Notes: a model not told the origin generated them from the sequence alone. A stretch of 64,000 nt of DNA from an uncultured Selenomonas sp. (GCA_905372355.1 CAJPOT010000002.1:1-64000); one strand, 5' to 3'; shown: positions 45,301 to 54,408, numbered from the stretch's first letter. A program made the numbers and translations.

Positions 45301-45928
45301 ATGGCATACATCCGAAAACGCGGCGCCAAGTGGTATTACACCATCGAGATCGGCAGCAAGACCCGCAAGCGTAAGGAAGTCCCTGGCGGCGCTACACGCC
45401 AAGAAGCCGAGGCAGCCTATGCTCGTGCTCTTGTCTCGCTCGAAGTCAACGGCGGCTACGTCGAACCAACGAAGAAGACGGTCGCGGAGTTTTTCGCGGA
45501 GCGGCTCTCCGACGATGTGGGTATCAACACGCACCAGAATACTGTCCGCTCCTATCGCCCCATCTTTGAGAATCACATTCGCCCTTCCATCGGCGACCGC
45601 AAGCTTCACTCCATCCGTCCGCAGATGTTCCAACAGCTCCTGAATGACGTCAAAAACATCTGTCATACCAAACAGGGGCGGATGCTTACGCCCGATGCCA
45701 TGCGCGCTATTTCAATCAATGGTGTGGCGAAACCTTCGGCGCGGGCTACGCCTTTCATTCCATGCGCCACACGCACGCCACCCTTCTGCTTGAGGCGGGC
45801 GAGGACTTGGAACTTGTTTCCAAGCGTCTAGGTCACGGCTCTATCAAACACAACGGCGCAGACTTATTCCCATGTGCTCGATGCACGCAAGCAGAAAACA
45901 AGAAGCCTGCTTGACCAAGTCTTGTAAA
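45301..45928 (+). pseudogene. Tyrosine integrase, internally deleted and frameshifted
   Basis: It starts MAYIRKRGAKWYYTIEIGSK, an arm-binding AP2-like domain, then a core-binding SAM-like domain to about residue 118 (FENHIRPSIGDRKL). Most of the first half of the catalytic domain, including its first arginine, seems deleted near 45655. The rest lies in two other frames: FHSMRHTHATLLLEAGEDL and VSKRLGHGSI after a shift near 45720, then TAQTYSHVLDARKQKTR with the catalytic tyrosine after another shift near 45850, ending at TAA 45926-45928. It should be inactive. Confidence 0.85.
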
Positions 45929-45933
45929 AAAAG

Positions 45934-45962
45934 ACGTCACTCTTCTGCTCTGAGTGACGTCC
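45934..45962. terminator. Terminator after the integrase remnant
   Basis: Ten-base stem GACGTCACTC/GAGTGACGTC with a nine-base loop. An A run precedes it and CTTTCC follows. Confidence 0.75.
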
Positions 45963-46059
45963 TTTCCCGTCTGTTATTTGCCGTCATTTTTACGAGTGGC
46001 AGCAAAATAGCGGCAAATCCGTTGCAAACCCGTGATTTTACTGGATATTCCGTATGATT

Positions 46060-46075
46060 TTTATGCTTATCGAAA
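46060..46075. repeat. Att-like repeat at right edge
   Basis: TTTATGCTTATCGAAA matches TTTATACTTATCGGAA at 38720-38735 in 14 of 16 positions. A TTCCG also precedes both (46048 and 38711). It lies between the integrase remnant and the ttcA-like gene, as expected for an attachment site. AT-richness weakens the match. Confidence 0.45.
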
Positions 46076-46111
46076 GTAAATAAACTTTTAGAAAAGATGG
46101 GAGCACTTACC

Positions 46112-46903
46112 GTGAACAATATTCCGCAGCTTTATTTCAGTAAACTCATGCGAGCTGTCGTCGAGTTTCAGCTGATCGAAGACGGCGATCGCATCCTGAT
46201 TGGGATTTCCGGAGGCAAGGACAGCATATTTCTTGCGTATGCGTTAGCCATCCTGCAGAAACGTATGAAGAAGAAATTTTCTCTTTGTGCCTTGACGATC
46301 GATCCGCAATTTACGGAAGATTTTCCTGTTGCGCGCATCGCTTCATTTTGCGAGGAGATCTCCATTCCCTTTGAAGCCGTTTCGGTGAATATAGCTAGCA
46401 CCATCGAGGAGACGCCGGAAAAAAATCCTTGTTTTACCTGCGCATTTTTTCGGCGCGGCGCAATCAATCGTTATGCGCAGGAGCATGGATGCAACAAGGT
46501 GGCTTATGCGCATCACAACGATGATGCGGTGGAAACATTGCTCATGGGAATCTTGTATTCGGGGCAGATTCATACGTTTACGCCCAAGACGTATCTCGAC
46601 CGCTCCGGCATCACAGTCATTCGTCCGCTCGTCTATTTCCGTGAATCGGAAATTCGCGATGCGATTGCTGTTCACGGATTCAGTCCCATCCCCTCTCCAT
46701 GTCCGCTCGATGGAACGACGATGCGTCAGGAGGTCAAAGAGCTGATTTCTTCATGGGAGAAAAAGGATCCGCAAATTTACCATCATTTAGCCGCTTCCAT
46801 GCGTGAAAATGCCGTCGGAGAATTGTGGCCGCGCATACAGACGCGAGATGAAATGTTGGAAACGTACCGTACATACAAGAAAAATCCTGTACCTGAAAAA
46901 TGA
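46112..46903 (+). CDS. TtcA/TilS-family tRNA thiolation-type ATPase
   Basis: 263 aa. PP-loop GISGGKDSIFLAYA near residue 34. CFTCAFFRRGAIN supplies a CxxC pair and SPCPLDGTTMR a further cysteine, the pattern of TtcA-type enzymes that hold an Fe-S cluster and thiolate tRNA cytidine or uridine. I start at GTG 46112, eight bases after GGGAG; an in-frame ATG at 46097 lacks a site. It is the first core gene after the element. Confidence 0.85.
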   Translation: MNNIPQLYFSKLMRAVVEFQLIEDGDRILIGISGGKDSIFLAYALAILQKRMKKKFSLCALTIDPQFTEDFPVARIASFCEEISIPFEAVSVNIASTIEETPEKNPCFTCAFFRRGAINRYAQEHGCNKVAYAHHNDDAVETLLMGILYSGQIHTFTPKTYLDRSGITVIRPLVYFRESEIRDAIAVHGFSPIPSPCPLDGTTMRQEVKELISSWEKKDPQIYHHLAASMRENAVGELWPRIQTRDEMLETYRTYKKNPVPEK

Positions 46904-46926
46904 GTACAGGTGGAAAAACCTCGCGG

Positions 46927-47652
46927 TCAGAGCAACCCCATCATGCGATGAGCTTGCGGGATGACGCGGACGTTTACCAGATGTTCGGCGGCTTCCGCTT
47001 GCAGATGCAGAAGTTTTTTTGCCGTTGGCGCATGCACGCCGCCAAACGGTGTTGCAGGCTGTATTATGAAGAGGATCTGCGGTGCGATGTGCGCGACGAG
47101 ATGCACCGCCTCTTGAAACTCCTCTTCTTCCGTATTTTCTGCGACGACGATCTTTACATAGGCGTCATAATTGTGCAGCAGCCGCAGAAAGCGACGATGC
47201 TCTTCCCATAGAGGATTTCCTGTGACGCTAGGCAATTTGATATCCATGCTGATGTAGGAAATTATGTCGAGAATGCTCGCCATCTCTTCATAGAGCGTGC
47301 CGTTCGTTTCGAGGAAGAACGGCACATTTACCTCGGAAGCAAGCGCACGGATGAAGGCGGCATGAAGAAGCGGCTCCCCTCCTGTCAGACTGATGGAATG
47401 ATGACGCACTGGCACTACGAAGGAGCGGATTCTTGCCGCAACTTCCTGAACGGACAATGGATTGGGCAATTCTTCATACTCACCGCATCCCGGAATCGCT
47501 TCCACTCGACAGGAAACGGCAGGATGAAATGCAGTATCACAGAAGCTGCATTTGATATTGCAGCCCGCAAAGCGCAGAAATACTTGACGGGCGCCGATGT
47601 ACTTTCCTTCTCCCTGTATGGAGGAAAATATTTCGAGGATGTTCTCTTCCAT
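46927..47652 (-). CDS. queE: 7-carboxy-7-deazaguanine synthase
   Basis: 241 aa. A radical SAM enzyme: IFSSIQGEGKYIGARQVFLR, then FAGCNIKCSFCDT with the CxxxCxxC cluster motif, and SLTGGEPLLH. It makes 7-carboxy-7-deazaguanine on the way to queuosine and preQ1. Four bases separate it from queD upstream on the same strand. queC and queF are not in the window. Confidence 0.94.
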   Translation of the reverse strand: MEENILEIFSSIQGEGKYIGARQVFLRFAGCNIKCSFCDTAFHPAVSCRVEAIPGCGEYEELPNPLSVQEVAARIRSFVVPVRHHSISLTGGEPLLHAAFIRALASEVNVPFFLETNGTLYEEMASILDIISYISMDIKLPSVTGNPLWEEHRRFLRLLHNYDAYVKIVVAENTEEEEFQEAVHLVAHIAPQILFIIQPATPFGGVHAPTAKKLLHLQAEAAEHLVNVRVIPQAHRMMGLL

Positions 47653-47656
47653 ATGT

Positions 47657-48034
47657 TCATTCCTCGGTGTATGTCACGCAGGCGCGCGGCGACTCCCAGA
47701 CACAGACGGCAGCAAGATGCACGGATTTGTTGTAAAATATTTCACGCTGCTTTAGCTCTTGGTAGATATATCGAGCGATATTCTCCGCCGTTGGATTGAT
47801 TTCTGAAAAAGGCGCGAGTTCATTCAAGAAGCGGTGATCGAGTGAATTGACGACTTCTTGGAGCATTGCTTTCGCCGCCTTGAAGTCTATGAGCATTCCC
47901 AATTCATCCAATCTGCTGCCGGAAATCTTCAGTTCTACCTTCCAGTTGTGTCCGTGCAGGCGGTCACATTTTCCTGGATAATTCACGATGCGGTGTGCAG
48001 CTTCAAATTCTTCTTCGACCTTGATTTCAAACAT
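47657..48034 (-). CDS. queD: 6-carboxytetrahydropterin synthase
   Basis: 125 aa. The zinc and catalytic residues are in EAAHRIVNYPGKCDRLHGHNW (quoted as AAHRIVNYPGKCDRLHGHNW), with a further DHRFLNE. It produces the substrate of QueE. AAGGAGCG lies before the ATG. The promoter must lie in the short gap after the GT2 terminator; no preQ1 riboswitch is seen. Confidence 0.94.
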   Translation of the reverse strand: MFEIKVEEEFEAAHRIVNYPGKCDRLHGHNWKVELKISGSRLDELGMLIDFKAAKAMLQEVVNSLDHRFLNELAPFSEINPTAENIARYIYQELKQREIFYNKSVHLAAVCVWESPRACVTYTEE

Positions 48035-48053
48035 AAAAATCGCTCCTTGGAAA

Positions 48054-48084
48054 ACAGGCTGCCGCAGAGATTGCGGCAGCCTGT
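48054..48084 (-). terminator. Terminator after the GT2 glycosyltransferase
   Basis: Thirteen-base stem ACAGGCTGCCGCA/TGCGGCAGCCTGT with a five-base loop, followed on the minus strand by TTTTCC. Confidence 0.85.
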
Positions 48085-48090
48085 CAATGC

Positions 48091-49362
48091 TTATTGATTG
48101 GATACATCGCGTCCCATCGTCGTATTCTTTACGTTACCAACGATGTCGTCGTAACTCATGGCTCGCGTATGCTGCGTATGACTCCATTCATGTTCGTTTC
48201 TATGGATGAAGCCGAGGAAGATGATGGGCACCCACGAATAGATGAATACGGGGTAAAGCAGCATGTAGAACCAAGCCTTCCATTTGACTTGAATCTTGAG
48301 AAGGATGATCATGGGCAAGATGTATTGACCGAGCATGATCGCCGTCATGAGCTGGGAAGGAATGATATTGTAGATGTTCGTGTAGAACGGCGGAAATGCT
48401 GATTGTATGTAGCTGATAACGATGAAGAAGGTGGAGATCATCAAGAAGTGTGGCTGCAGGAGGTAGAGACAACCATCCAAGATGCGTATGTCACGACGCT
48501 TGATTCCCTCTCGCAGCATCTTCGGAATGTAGCGATGCGCCACGTCGAATTGTCCTTGTGCCCAACGTTTGCGCTGTCGCCATGACTGCATGAAGGTTAG
48601 CGGCTTTTCATCGTACACAATGGCGTCGTGCGCCCATGTCGTCTTGATTCCTTCCGCCAAGGACTTCATCGTAAATTCCATGTCTTCCGTCAGGCATGTG
48701 GCACGCCAACCGTAGCGCTCAAGGACATCCGTCGTAATGCACATGCCCGTACCGCCGAGCACAGCGGAAAGCCCGATGTTCGTCTTTGCCAAATGACTGA
48801 TATGGTCGATGACCCAGAAAGCGATGGCAAATGTCCCCGCCACCCATGTATCGTAAGGGTTTTTGGCATCAAGGTATCCTTGAATGATGCGATCACCCTT
48901 GCAAAGTCGGTTGTTCATTTCTATAAGGAAACGCGGGTGTACGAGATTGTCCGCATCAAAAACGACGACGGCATCGTATTTCTTTTCCATCTTGAAGAGG
49001 CGCTCGAACATCCATTCTATGGCAAAGCCCTTGCTCTTTTTCGTCGGATGCGTCCTTTCACAGACGATGCTGCCGTAACCGCGTGCAATTTCTGCCGTAT
49101 TGTCGTCGCAGTTGTCGGCGATGACAAAGACATCGTAAAGTGTCTTTGGATAATCCAACGATTGTAGATTTTGCAGCAGCTGCCCTATGACAGCGCTTTC
49201 GTTGTGCGCCGCGATAATGACGGCGAAGGTTTTTTTCGGCGTCAGGATCTTGCTTTCCTTTCTGCGCCACATGCCGCAGAAACCGATGAAAAAGTAGTAC
49301 AGTGTAAACAAGAGTATGATGACCTGCAAAGGAACCATCACGATGTCAAACACATGATTCAT
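48091..49362 (-). CDS. Membrane glycosyltransferase family 2
   Basis: 423 aa. One N-terminal helix precedes a GT-A domain (VIIAAHNESAVIGQLLQNL, then VVFDADNLVHP for DxD, CLTEDMEFT for the TED base and WRQRKRWAQGQ for QxxRW). Three or four C-terminal helices follow. The QxxRW motif is found in processive synthases of the cellulose/hyaluronan type, so it may polymerise an exported polysaccharide; the sugar is unknown. It lies 37 bases after pssA and ends the minus-strand set. Confidence 0.85.
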   Translation of the reverse strand: MNHVFDIVMVPLQVIILLFTLYYFFIGFCGMWRRKESKILTPKKTFAVIIAAHNESAVIGQLLQNLQSLDYPKTLYDVFVIADNCDDNTAEIARGYGSIVCERTHPTKKSKGFAIEWMFERLFKMEKKYDAVVVFDADNLVHPRFLIEMNNRLCKGDRIIQGYLDAKNPYDTWVAGTFAIAFWVIDHISHLAKTNIGLSAVLGGTGMCITTDVLERYGWRATCLTEDMEFTMKSLAEGIKTTWAHDAIVYDEKPLTFMQSWRQRKRWAQGQFDVAHRYIPKMLREGIKRRDIRILDGCLYLLQPHFLMISTFFIVISYIQSAFPPFYTNIYNIIPSQLMTAIMLGQYILPMIILLKIQVKWKAWFYMLLYPVFIYSWVPIIFLGFIHRNEHEWSHTQHTRAMSYDDIVGNVKNTTMGRDVSNQ

Positions 49363-49399
49363 AAAAGTCTTTCCCCTTTATTTCGCGACAAATGATGTC

Positions 49400-50101
49400 T
49401 TATTTCCGAAAAAGCAGCGACAAGCTGAAATTGAAAAGACCAAAGACAGAGTATGTGCTGAAAACGGCAAAGAGAACAGCACTCACGATTGCTTCGCGTC
49501 CGAGGAAAAGGATCGCAGCAAAAAAGAGTACGGCGAAGATTTTTGAGGCAAGAAAGATTTTTTCTCCCTTCCCCTTGAAATCCGGATAGTGCACCTCACT
49601 GATCATCAGGTAGGCAACGACGATCATCACGAGAGGAAATGCAGGCTCAAGGGATGACGTCTCCATGCCAATGGAACGAAAAAACCAGATAGCCGTTGCA
49701 ATGAGACAGCCTCCCGCTGGAATTGCAAGCCCCATGAAGAAACCGTGCACGACGGCGACATTCACATTGAAACGAGCCAAGCGCCAAGCGCCGCAAAGGG
49801 CGAAGGCAATGGCAACCGCCCAGCCAAAGTAACCGAGATCCTTGAGACAGTAGGTATAGGCGAGAAAAGCTGGCGCGACGCCGAAAGAAACGAGGTCACA
49901 CAGAGAGTCCATCTCCTTGCCAATCTCACTGCTCACGCCGAAGAAGCGTGCCGCCCTTCCATCCAAGCCGTCGGCGACAAGTGCAAGCAGGATGAATACG
50001 GTGCTCCAAGTATAATTGGCGTTGTATGTGGAAAGAATCGAACAAAAACCTAGTACAAGATTGGCTGAAGTCAATATATTGGGAATCAAGCTTTTATACA
50101 T
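49400..50101 (-). CDS. pssA: CDP-diacylglycerol-serine O-phosphatidyltransferase
   Basis: 233 aa, about six membrane helices. The CDP-alcohol phosphotransferase motif is visible as DGLDGRAARFFGVSSEIGKE, then MDSLCDLVSFG. It makes phosphatidylserine, the substrate of the product of the overlapping psd gene (16 bases shared). Confidence 0.92.
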   Translation of the reverse strand: MYKSLIPNILTSANLVLGFCSILSTYNANYTWSTVFILLALVADGLDGRAARFFGVSSEIGKEMDSLCDLVSFGVAPAFLAYTYCLKDLGYFGWAVAIAFALCGAWRLARFNVNVAVVHGFFMGLAIPAGGCLIATAIWFFRSIGMETSSLEPAFPLVMIVVAYLMISEVHYPDFKGKGEKIFLASKIFAVLFFAAILFLGREAIVSAVLFAVFSTYSVFGLFNFSLSLLFRK

Positions 50102-50739
50102 GTCTCACTGAGCCTCCCGATCACGGTTTCGCCGCCGACCACTTTGTCGCCCTTCTTTACAAAGATCTCCACTTCCTCGGGCACGACGAGTTCCGTACAC
50201 GAACCGAAGCGGATCAATCCGTACAGTTCTCCTTTTTCCAGTACATCGTCCAGCGTGACCCAAGAAACGATACGTCGCGCCAAGATACCGGCAATCTGCG
50301 TGACCGTTACGCGCAGACGCGGATTTTCTATGCCGATCATATGACGTTCATTTTCAAATCCCACGGAATCTTTGTAAGCTGGTTTGAATCGGCCGCAAAC
50401 ATATTTTTGAATCTTGATTTCGCCCTCGATGGGACTGCGATTCACATGAACGTCAAATACGGAGAGGAAAATGACGACCTTTTTACACCGCTGCTTGAGA
50501 AAATCATCGTCATCAAGCGAGACGACCTCCTGTACGGTTCCATCTGCCGGGGAAACGATGGCAAGGGGATCTGAGGGAATCTCCCTCTTCGGATTGCGGA
50601 AAAAGTAAGCAAAGTAAAAAGCAAGAACGACAAGCGGTATTGCAAGATACGGATGCACTGCCAATCCGAGAATCCCTCCGAGAACGAGGGCACTGAGGAT
50701 GAAGACATATCCCTCGCGAACAACCGGGAATATCGACAT
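50086..50739 (-). CDS. psd: Phosphatidylserine decarboxylase-related protein (short form)
   Basis: 217 aa, the short archaeal/Firmicutes type. An N-terminal pair of hydrophobic segments is followed by AIVSPADGTVQEV, FLSVFDVHVNRSP and IRFGSCTELVVP, where the GS bond is the self-cleavage site giving the pyruvoyl group. It converts phosphatidylserine to phosphatidylethanolamine. I start at ATG 50737-50739, seven bases after GGAGGT; the frame extends further without a site. Confidence 0.92.
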   Translation of the reverse strand: MSIFPVVREGYVFILSALVLGGILGLAVHPYLAIPLVVLAFYFAYFFRNPKREIPSDPLAIVSPADGTVQEVVSLDDDDFLKQRCKKVVIFLSVFDVHVNRSPIEGEIKIQKYVCGRFKPAYKDSVGFENERHMIGIENPRLRVTVTQIAGILARRIVSWVTLDDVLEKGELYGLIRFGSCTELVVPEEVEIFVKKGDKVVGGETVIGRLSETCIKA

Positions 50740-50774
50740 AGGCATTACCTCCATACAATATCTATGCAACACAA

Positions 50775-50807
50775 GAATCTGCAGATACTCAGCATCTCTG
50801 CAGATTC
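50775..50807 (-). terminator. Hairpin between the wecG-like gene and psd
   Basis: Perfect 11-base stem GAATCTGCAGA/TCTGCAGATTC with an 11-base loop, followed on the minus strand by TTGTGTT. The weak T run makes it a possible partial terminator. Confidence 0.5.
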
Positions 50808-50834
50808 AGCATATCAGAAAACTTCTTTTACTAA

Positions 50835-51590
50835 TTATAGACGAGCGCCCTTTCTTTGTCCACTCTTTTTGTATGCCATGACCTTGAATACGAAGCGCGG
50901 CAATGCCATGAGCCGCCCCGCTCTCTTCGGCTGCATAGCCCCGCGAAAGAGCCATTCGAGCTTCGCTTTCTGCATCCAGTGCGGCGCACGCTTCATGACG
51001 CCCGCCATAACGTCGAAAGTGCCGCCGACGCCCATGGATACAGGAACGGCAAGTTCGTGCAAATGTGCGGCAAGCCACTTCTCCTGCTTCGGAACGCCCA
51101 ATGCGACGAGCAGTATGTCAGGCTTCGCCTCCTGAATCTCACGCAGAATCTGAGGTTCGTCATCTGAGGAGAAAAAGCCGTTCCGAACACCGACAATTTC
51201 AATGCCCGGATAGAGTTTTTCCGCTTTCGTCTTTGCCTTTTCTGCAACGCCCGGAGCAGCGCCGAAGAAGAACAGACGATACCCCTTCTGAGGAGCTTTG
51301 CGCATAAGTTCTTGGGCAAGATCGTAGCCTGCGACACGTTCCGGCATGAGATGCCCGAGATGGTGTGCAGCCCAAACCGTCCCCGCACCGTCGGGTACGA
51401 CGAGGGCAGCATCGTTCAAGATGTTTTTTAGCTCGCGATCATACGTTGCTCGCATGAGCATTTCTGCATTCGCCGTAGCGATGAGGACGGAATTTCTTTC
51501 TTCGATAAAGGTTTGAATCCTTTTGACTGCCTCGCCCATCGTCAGTGAATCGACATGTACGCCTAAAATATCAACCTTTTTTTTCGACAT
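50835..51590 (-). CDS. WecG/TagA/CpsF-family glycosyltransferase (GT26)
   Basis: 251 aa. Typical blocks are TANAEMLMRATYDRELKNIL, VVPDGAGTVWAAHHLG, FFFGAAPGVAEKA and LLVALGVPKQEKWLAAHL. This family transfers N-acetylmannosaminuronate or N-acetylmannosamine to lipid-linked GlcNAc in wall or surface polymers. ATG at 51588-51590 with GGGAGGT upstream; it overlaps the end of ribF by 20 bases. Confidence 0.9.
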   Translation of the reverse strand: MSKKKVDILGVHVDSLTMGEAVKRIQTFIEERNSVLIATANAEMLMRATYDRELKNILNDAALVVPDGAGTVWAAHHLGHLMPERVAGYDLAQELMRKAPQKGYRLFFFGAAPGVAEKAKTKAEKLYPGIEIVGVRNGFFSSDDEPQILREIQEAKPDILLVALGVPKQEKWLAAHLHELAVPVSMGVGGTFDVMAGVMKRAPHWMQKAKLEWLFRGAMQPKRAGRLMALPRFVFKVMAYKKSGQRKGARL

Positions 51591-52536
51591 ACGGCATACC
51601 TCCCACATGAACGGGCATATCCCAAAAATGCTGCGCCTGTTCGATGTCGCGATGAATTTGTGCCACCAGCACGTCTACATCGGGAAATTTCTTTTCGTCA
51701 CGGAGTTTTCCCAAGAAGTCCACGCAGATTTCCTGGCCATAAAGATTGCCGTTAAATTGCATAAGGTGAACTTCCAAACGACGCTCCACTTCTTCAAAGG
51801 TAGGATTTGAGCCGATATTGGCGACGCCCGGATAAACAGCATCGTTGAAATGCACGCGGACAGCATAGACGCCGTTCGGCAAAAGCGCATAAGAATCGTC
51901 CAAGGCAATATTGGCGGTCGGGAAGCCAAGCTTGCGCCCGCGCTGCTCTCCGTAAGTAACAATGCCTGTATAGTCAAGCGGCCACTTTAAATATTGATTG
52001 ACGAGATCAAGATTTCCCTCTGCAATCAAGGAGCGGATTCGAGTGCTGCTTACCATCTTCCCATCACGCAGCACGGAATTTCCAATACGGGATACGAAGC
52101 CAAATTCTTCCCCCCGCTGCTGCAAGAATGCAGAATCACCTGTTCCTTGGAAGCCGAAGGTGTAATTCGCGCCCACGACGACATAAGCAGGGGAAAAATT
52201 CTCCTGCAGCAGTTTGAGGAAACCTGTAGCTGATATAGCTGCGAAATTCTTCGTAAAAGGAACATTCATGAGGATGTCCACGCCGAGCTTTTCTATGATT
52301 GCTTCCTTTGACGCTGTATTGCGAATCATCTTTGGAGCGCGCTCGGGGAAAATGACAGAGAGCGGATGTTCCTGGAAAGTAAACGCCATACTGACGCCAT
52401 GGATGTCAGCTGCAAGTTCCCTCGCTCTTTGCAATATGCTTTGATGTCCGATATGGACGCCGTCAAAAGTTCCCAGTGCAATGACGATTCCTTGGTAGGA
52501 ATCGGATAGATGTTTGATTTTTGAAAATCGCAGCAT
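51571..52536 (-). CDS. ribF: Bifunctional riboflavin kinase/FAD synthetase
   Basis: 321 aa. The FAD synthetase domain opens with ALGTFDGVHIGHQSIL; the riboflavin kinase domain begins near residue 185 (TYGEQRGRKLGFPTANIAL) and includes YAVRVHF. It turns riboflavin into FMN and FAD. Close behind truB, the usual neighbour in Firmicutes. Confidence 0.95.
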   Translation of the reverse strand: MLRFSKIKHLSDSYQGIVIALGTFDGVHIGHQSILQRARELAADIHGVSMAFTFQEHPLSVIFPERAPKMIRNTASKEAIIEKLGVDILMNVPFTKNFAAISATGFLKLLQENFSPAYVVVGANYTFGFQGTGDSAFLQQRGEEFGFVSRIGNSVLRDGKMVSSTRIRSLIAEGNLDLVNQYLKWPLDYTGIVTYGEQRGRKLGFPTANIALDDSYALLPNGVYAVRVHFNDAVYPGVANIGSNPTFEEVERRLEVHLMQFNGNLYGQEICVDFLGKLRDEKKFPDVDVLVAQIHRDIEQAQHFWDMPVHVGGMPYVEKKG

Positions 52537-52565
52537 GGATCAAACTCCCTGTAATCAAAACGCCT

Positions 52566-53447
52566 TCAATCCGACATCTCTCGAAAGACCTTGAGTGGAT
52601 AAAGCTCTCGCTTGGCCGCCTCATAGCGTCCCATGCCAAGGAAGCGGTTTCTCCCATAGACACGCAGGATACTTTCCTTGGCATCGAAATCTATGTTGCC
52701 CGTCGAGAGTCCGTTGACGAAAGCCGTGATGCGATGTTCCGGCATGTCGAAGCGCGGCAGATGCTCGACGGCCTTCTCCGCAGGAAGAAGCGCCGCTTCA
52801 CCTGAGCGTGCAAGCTCTTCCAAGGAAAAGGCGTCATGCAGATGAAAATTGCCGACGCGCGTGCGCAGCAGGAATCCCATCGTGGCGAGAATCTTTATGC
52901 TTTCGCCAAAATCGCGGCAAAAACTGCGCACGTAAGTGCCTTTTGAGCAGTCCATATCGAGAACGATGCGTGAAGCATGGAATGCAACAAGGCGCAAAGC
53001 ATGAATCGTCACTTGCCGCAAGGGCATCTCTACGGTCTGATTTTCGCGTGCAAGCTGATACGCCCTTTTCCCTTGCAGCTTAATTGCTGAATAAACGGGA
53101 GGCCGCTGTTGGATGACGCCGAGAAAACCTTGCAAAGAGGCAAGCAGTTCCTCTCGTTTCGGCAAGGTGAAGTCTTCCACGCACTCGATGATCTTGCCGC
53201 TGTCATCGCCCGTGTCTGTAGAAAAGCCAAGCAGCAACTCCAGCCGGTAAGATTTATCGGTTGAGGACATGTACTCGACAAGCCGCGCAGCATTGCCAAG
53301 AGCGATGGGCAGGACGCCTGCGGCGCCCGGATCAAGGGTTCCCGCATGCCCCACACGCTTCGTATGGAAGATTTTGCGAACCTGTCCCACAACATCATGC
53401 GAGGACATGCCTGGAGGCTTCAGCACATTGAGAAAGCCCGCTGCCAT
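52566..53447 (-). CDS. truB: tRNA pseudouridine(55) synthase
   Basis: 293 aa. LNVLKPPGMSSHDVV at the N-terminus and GHAGTLDPGAAGVLP with the catalytic aspartate. ATG at 53445-53447 shares one base with the nrnA stop; the preceding in-frame GTG is less likely. It forms pseudouridine 55 in tRNA. Confidence 0.95.
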   Translation of the reverse strand: MAAGFLNVLKPPGMSSHDVVGQVRKIFHTKRVGHAGTLDPGAAGVLPIALGNAARLVEYMSSTDKSYRLELLLGFSTDTGDDSGKIIECVEDFTLPKREELLASLQGFLGVIQQRPPVYSAIKLQGKRAYQLARENQTVEMPLRQVTIHALRLVAFHASRIVLDMDCSKGTYVRSFCRDFGESIKILATMGFLLRTRVGNFHLHDAFSLEELARSGEAALLPAEKAVEHLPRFDMPEHRITAFVNGLSTGNIDFDAKESILRVYGRNRFLGMGRYEAAKRELYPLKVFREMSD

Positions 53448-54403
53448 CACATTTCCATCGCTTTCTCAAGCGCTTCGAGAATTGTCCTTTTCGCTTCGAT
53501 AAAATTCATTTTGAGCGTACAGCCAGCTGCTCTCTCGTGGCCACCGCCAGAAAAGGCCGCAGCTACCTTGCTGACGTTCGTTTTTTTGGAACGCATGCTG
53601 ATGCGGAAAACACCGTCCTCTTTCCACTTCAAGAGAACGGAAACATCCGTGCCCTCGATGACGCGCAAAGAGTCGATCAAGCCTTCTGTGGAATCAAGCG
53701 ACTCAGCTGCAGTGCGATCGAGAAAGATGCCTGCAAGTTTGCCGCCGAAAAGAAGCTCCGCCCCTTCGAGCGCCTTTGCCATGCCGATTACGCGCACAAA
53801 CGGCTTCGCTTCAACGGCTTCCGATATGATGCCCGGTTCTGCACCGCGTTCCAAAAGGTCGGCTGCTGCACGCATGGTGAAGGGCGTCGTGTTGGGAAAG
53901 CGGAAAAATCCCGTATCCGTTGCCAGTCCCGTATAGACTGCCATAGCGATGTCCTTCGTGATTTTTGCATCCATTTCCTGCAGCAACTGATAGATGATTT
54001 CTGCCGTTGCCGCGCTGTCCGCGTCGAGATAGACCGCCGGACAAGCAAGAGCATTCGTGACATGATGATCGATATTGAGGATCCGCGTCGGCAAAAAGGC
54101 CTCCATCACATCGCCTATGCGATCAATGCTCGTATCGAGAATGAGCAGCAGGTCGATTGGCTCTTTTTCGCCAGTTTCAGCAACTGTCGGCTTTTCGATG
54201 ATATCACAGGCATTGAGAAAGGCGAAATTCCTAGGGATATCGTCATCGATGACGACGCGCACCTGCTTTCCCAGATCGCGCAAATAGTGCATGACACCCA
54301 AGGACGATCCGATGGCATCTCCATCGGGATTGACATGCGCCGTAATGACGATGTTCTGCGCTTCCTGAAGCAATGTGCCGGCTTCTTTTAATGAAATCCG
54401 CAT
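53447..54403 (-). CDS. nrnA: DHH-DHHA1 nanoRNase/pAp phosphatase
   Basis: 318 aa. The DHH domain has HVNPDGDAIGSSLG, LILDTS and NIDHHVTN; the DHHA1 domain closes with FSGGGHERAAGCTL. It degrades 2-5 nt RNAs and pAp. ATG at 54401-54403 has GGAAGAG eight bases upstream; an overlapping GTG at 54412 is the alternative. It lies between rbfA and truB, its usual place. Confidence 0.93.
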   Translation of the reverse strand: MRISLKEAGTLLQEAQNIVITAHVNPDGDAIGSSLGVMHYLRDLGKQVRVVIDDDIPRNFAFLNACDIIEKPTVAETGEKEPIDLLLILDTSIDRIGDVMEAFLPTRILNIDHHVTNALACPAVYLDADSAATAEIIYQLLQEMDAKITKDIAMAVYTGLATDTGFFRFPNTTPFTMRAAADLLERGAEPGIISEAVEAKPFVRVIGMAKALEGAELLFGGKLAGIFLDRTAAESLDSTEGLIDSLRVIEGTDVSVLLKWKEDGVFRISMRSKKTNVSKVAAAFSGGGHERAAGCTLKMNFIEAKRTILEALEKAMEM

Positions 54404-54408
54404 AGTTC

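Larger units (their letters stand above)
38711..46075. mobile_element. Decayed integrative element
   Basis: A 7.4 kb block bounded by two similar 16-mers (TTTATrCTTATCGrAA at 38720 and 46060). It contains a broken phage-type polyvalent protein gene, an XRE repressor and ImmA-type pair, a nuclease, a toxin-antitoxin module and a tyrosine integrase remnant. Base composition and gene types differ from the core genes on both sides (uspA and ttcA-like). The limits are inferred from the repeats and from where core genes resume. Confidence 0.6.

Noticed and set aside
45929..46111. tRNA gene as the integration target
   Set aside because: No cloverleaf or TPsiC-like GGTTCRANYCC sequence at either edge of the element.
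48035..48090. preQ1 riboswitch before queD
   Set aside because: The gap is filled by the GT2 terminator; no preQ1 aptamer pattern is visible.
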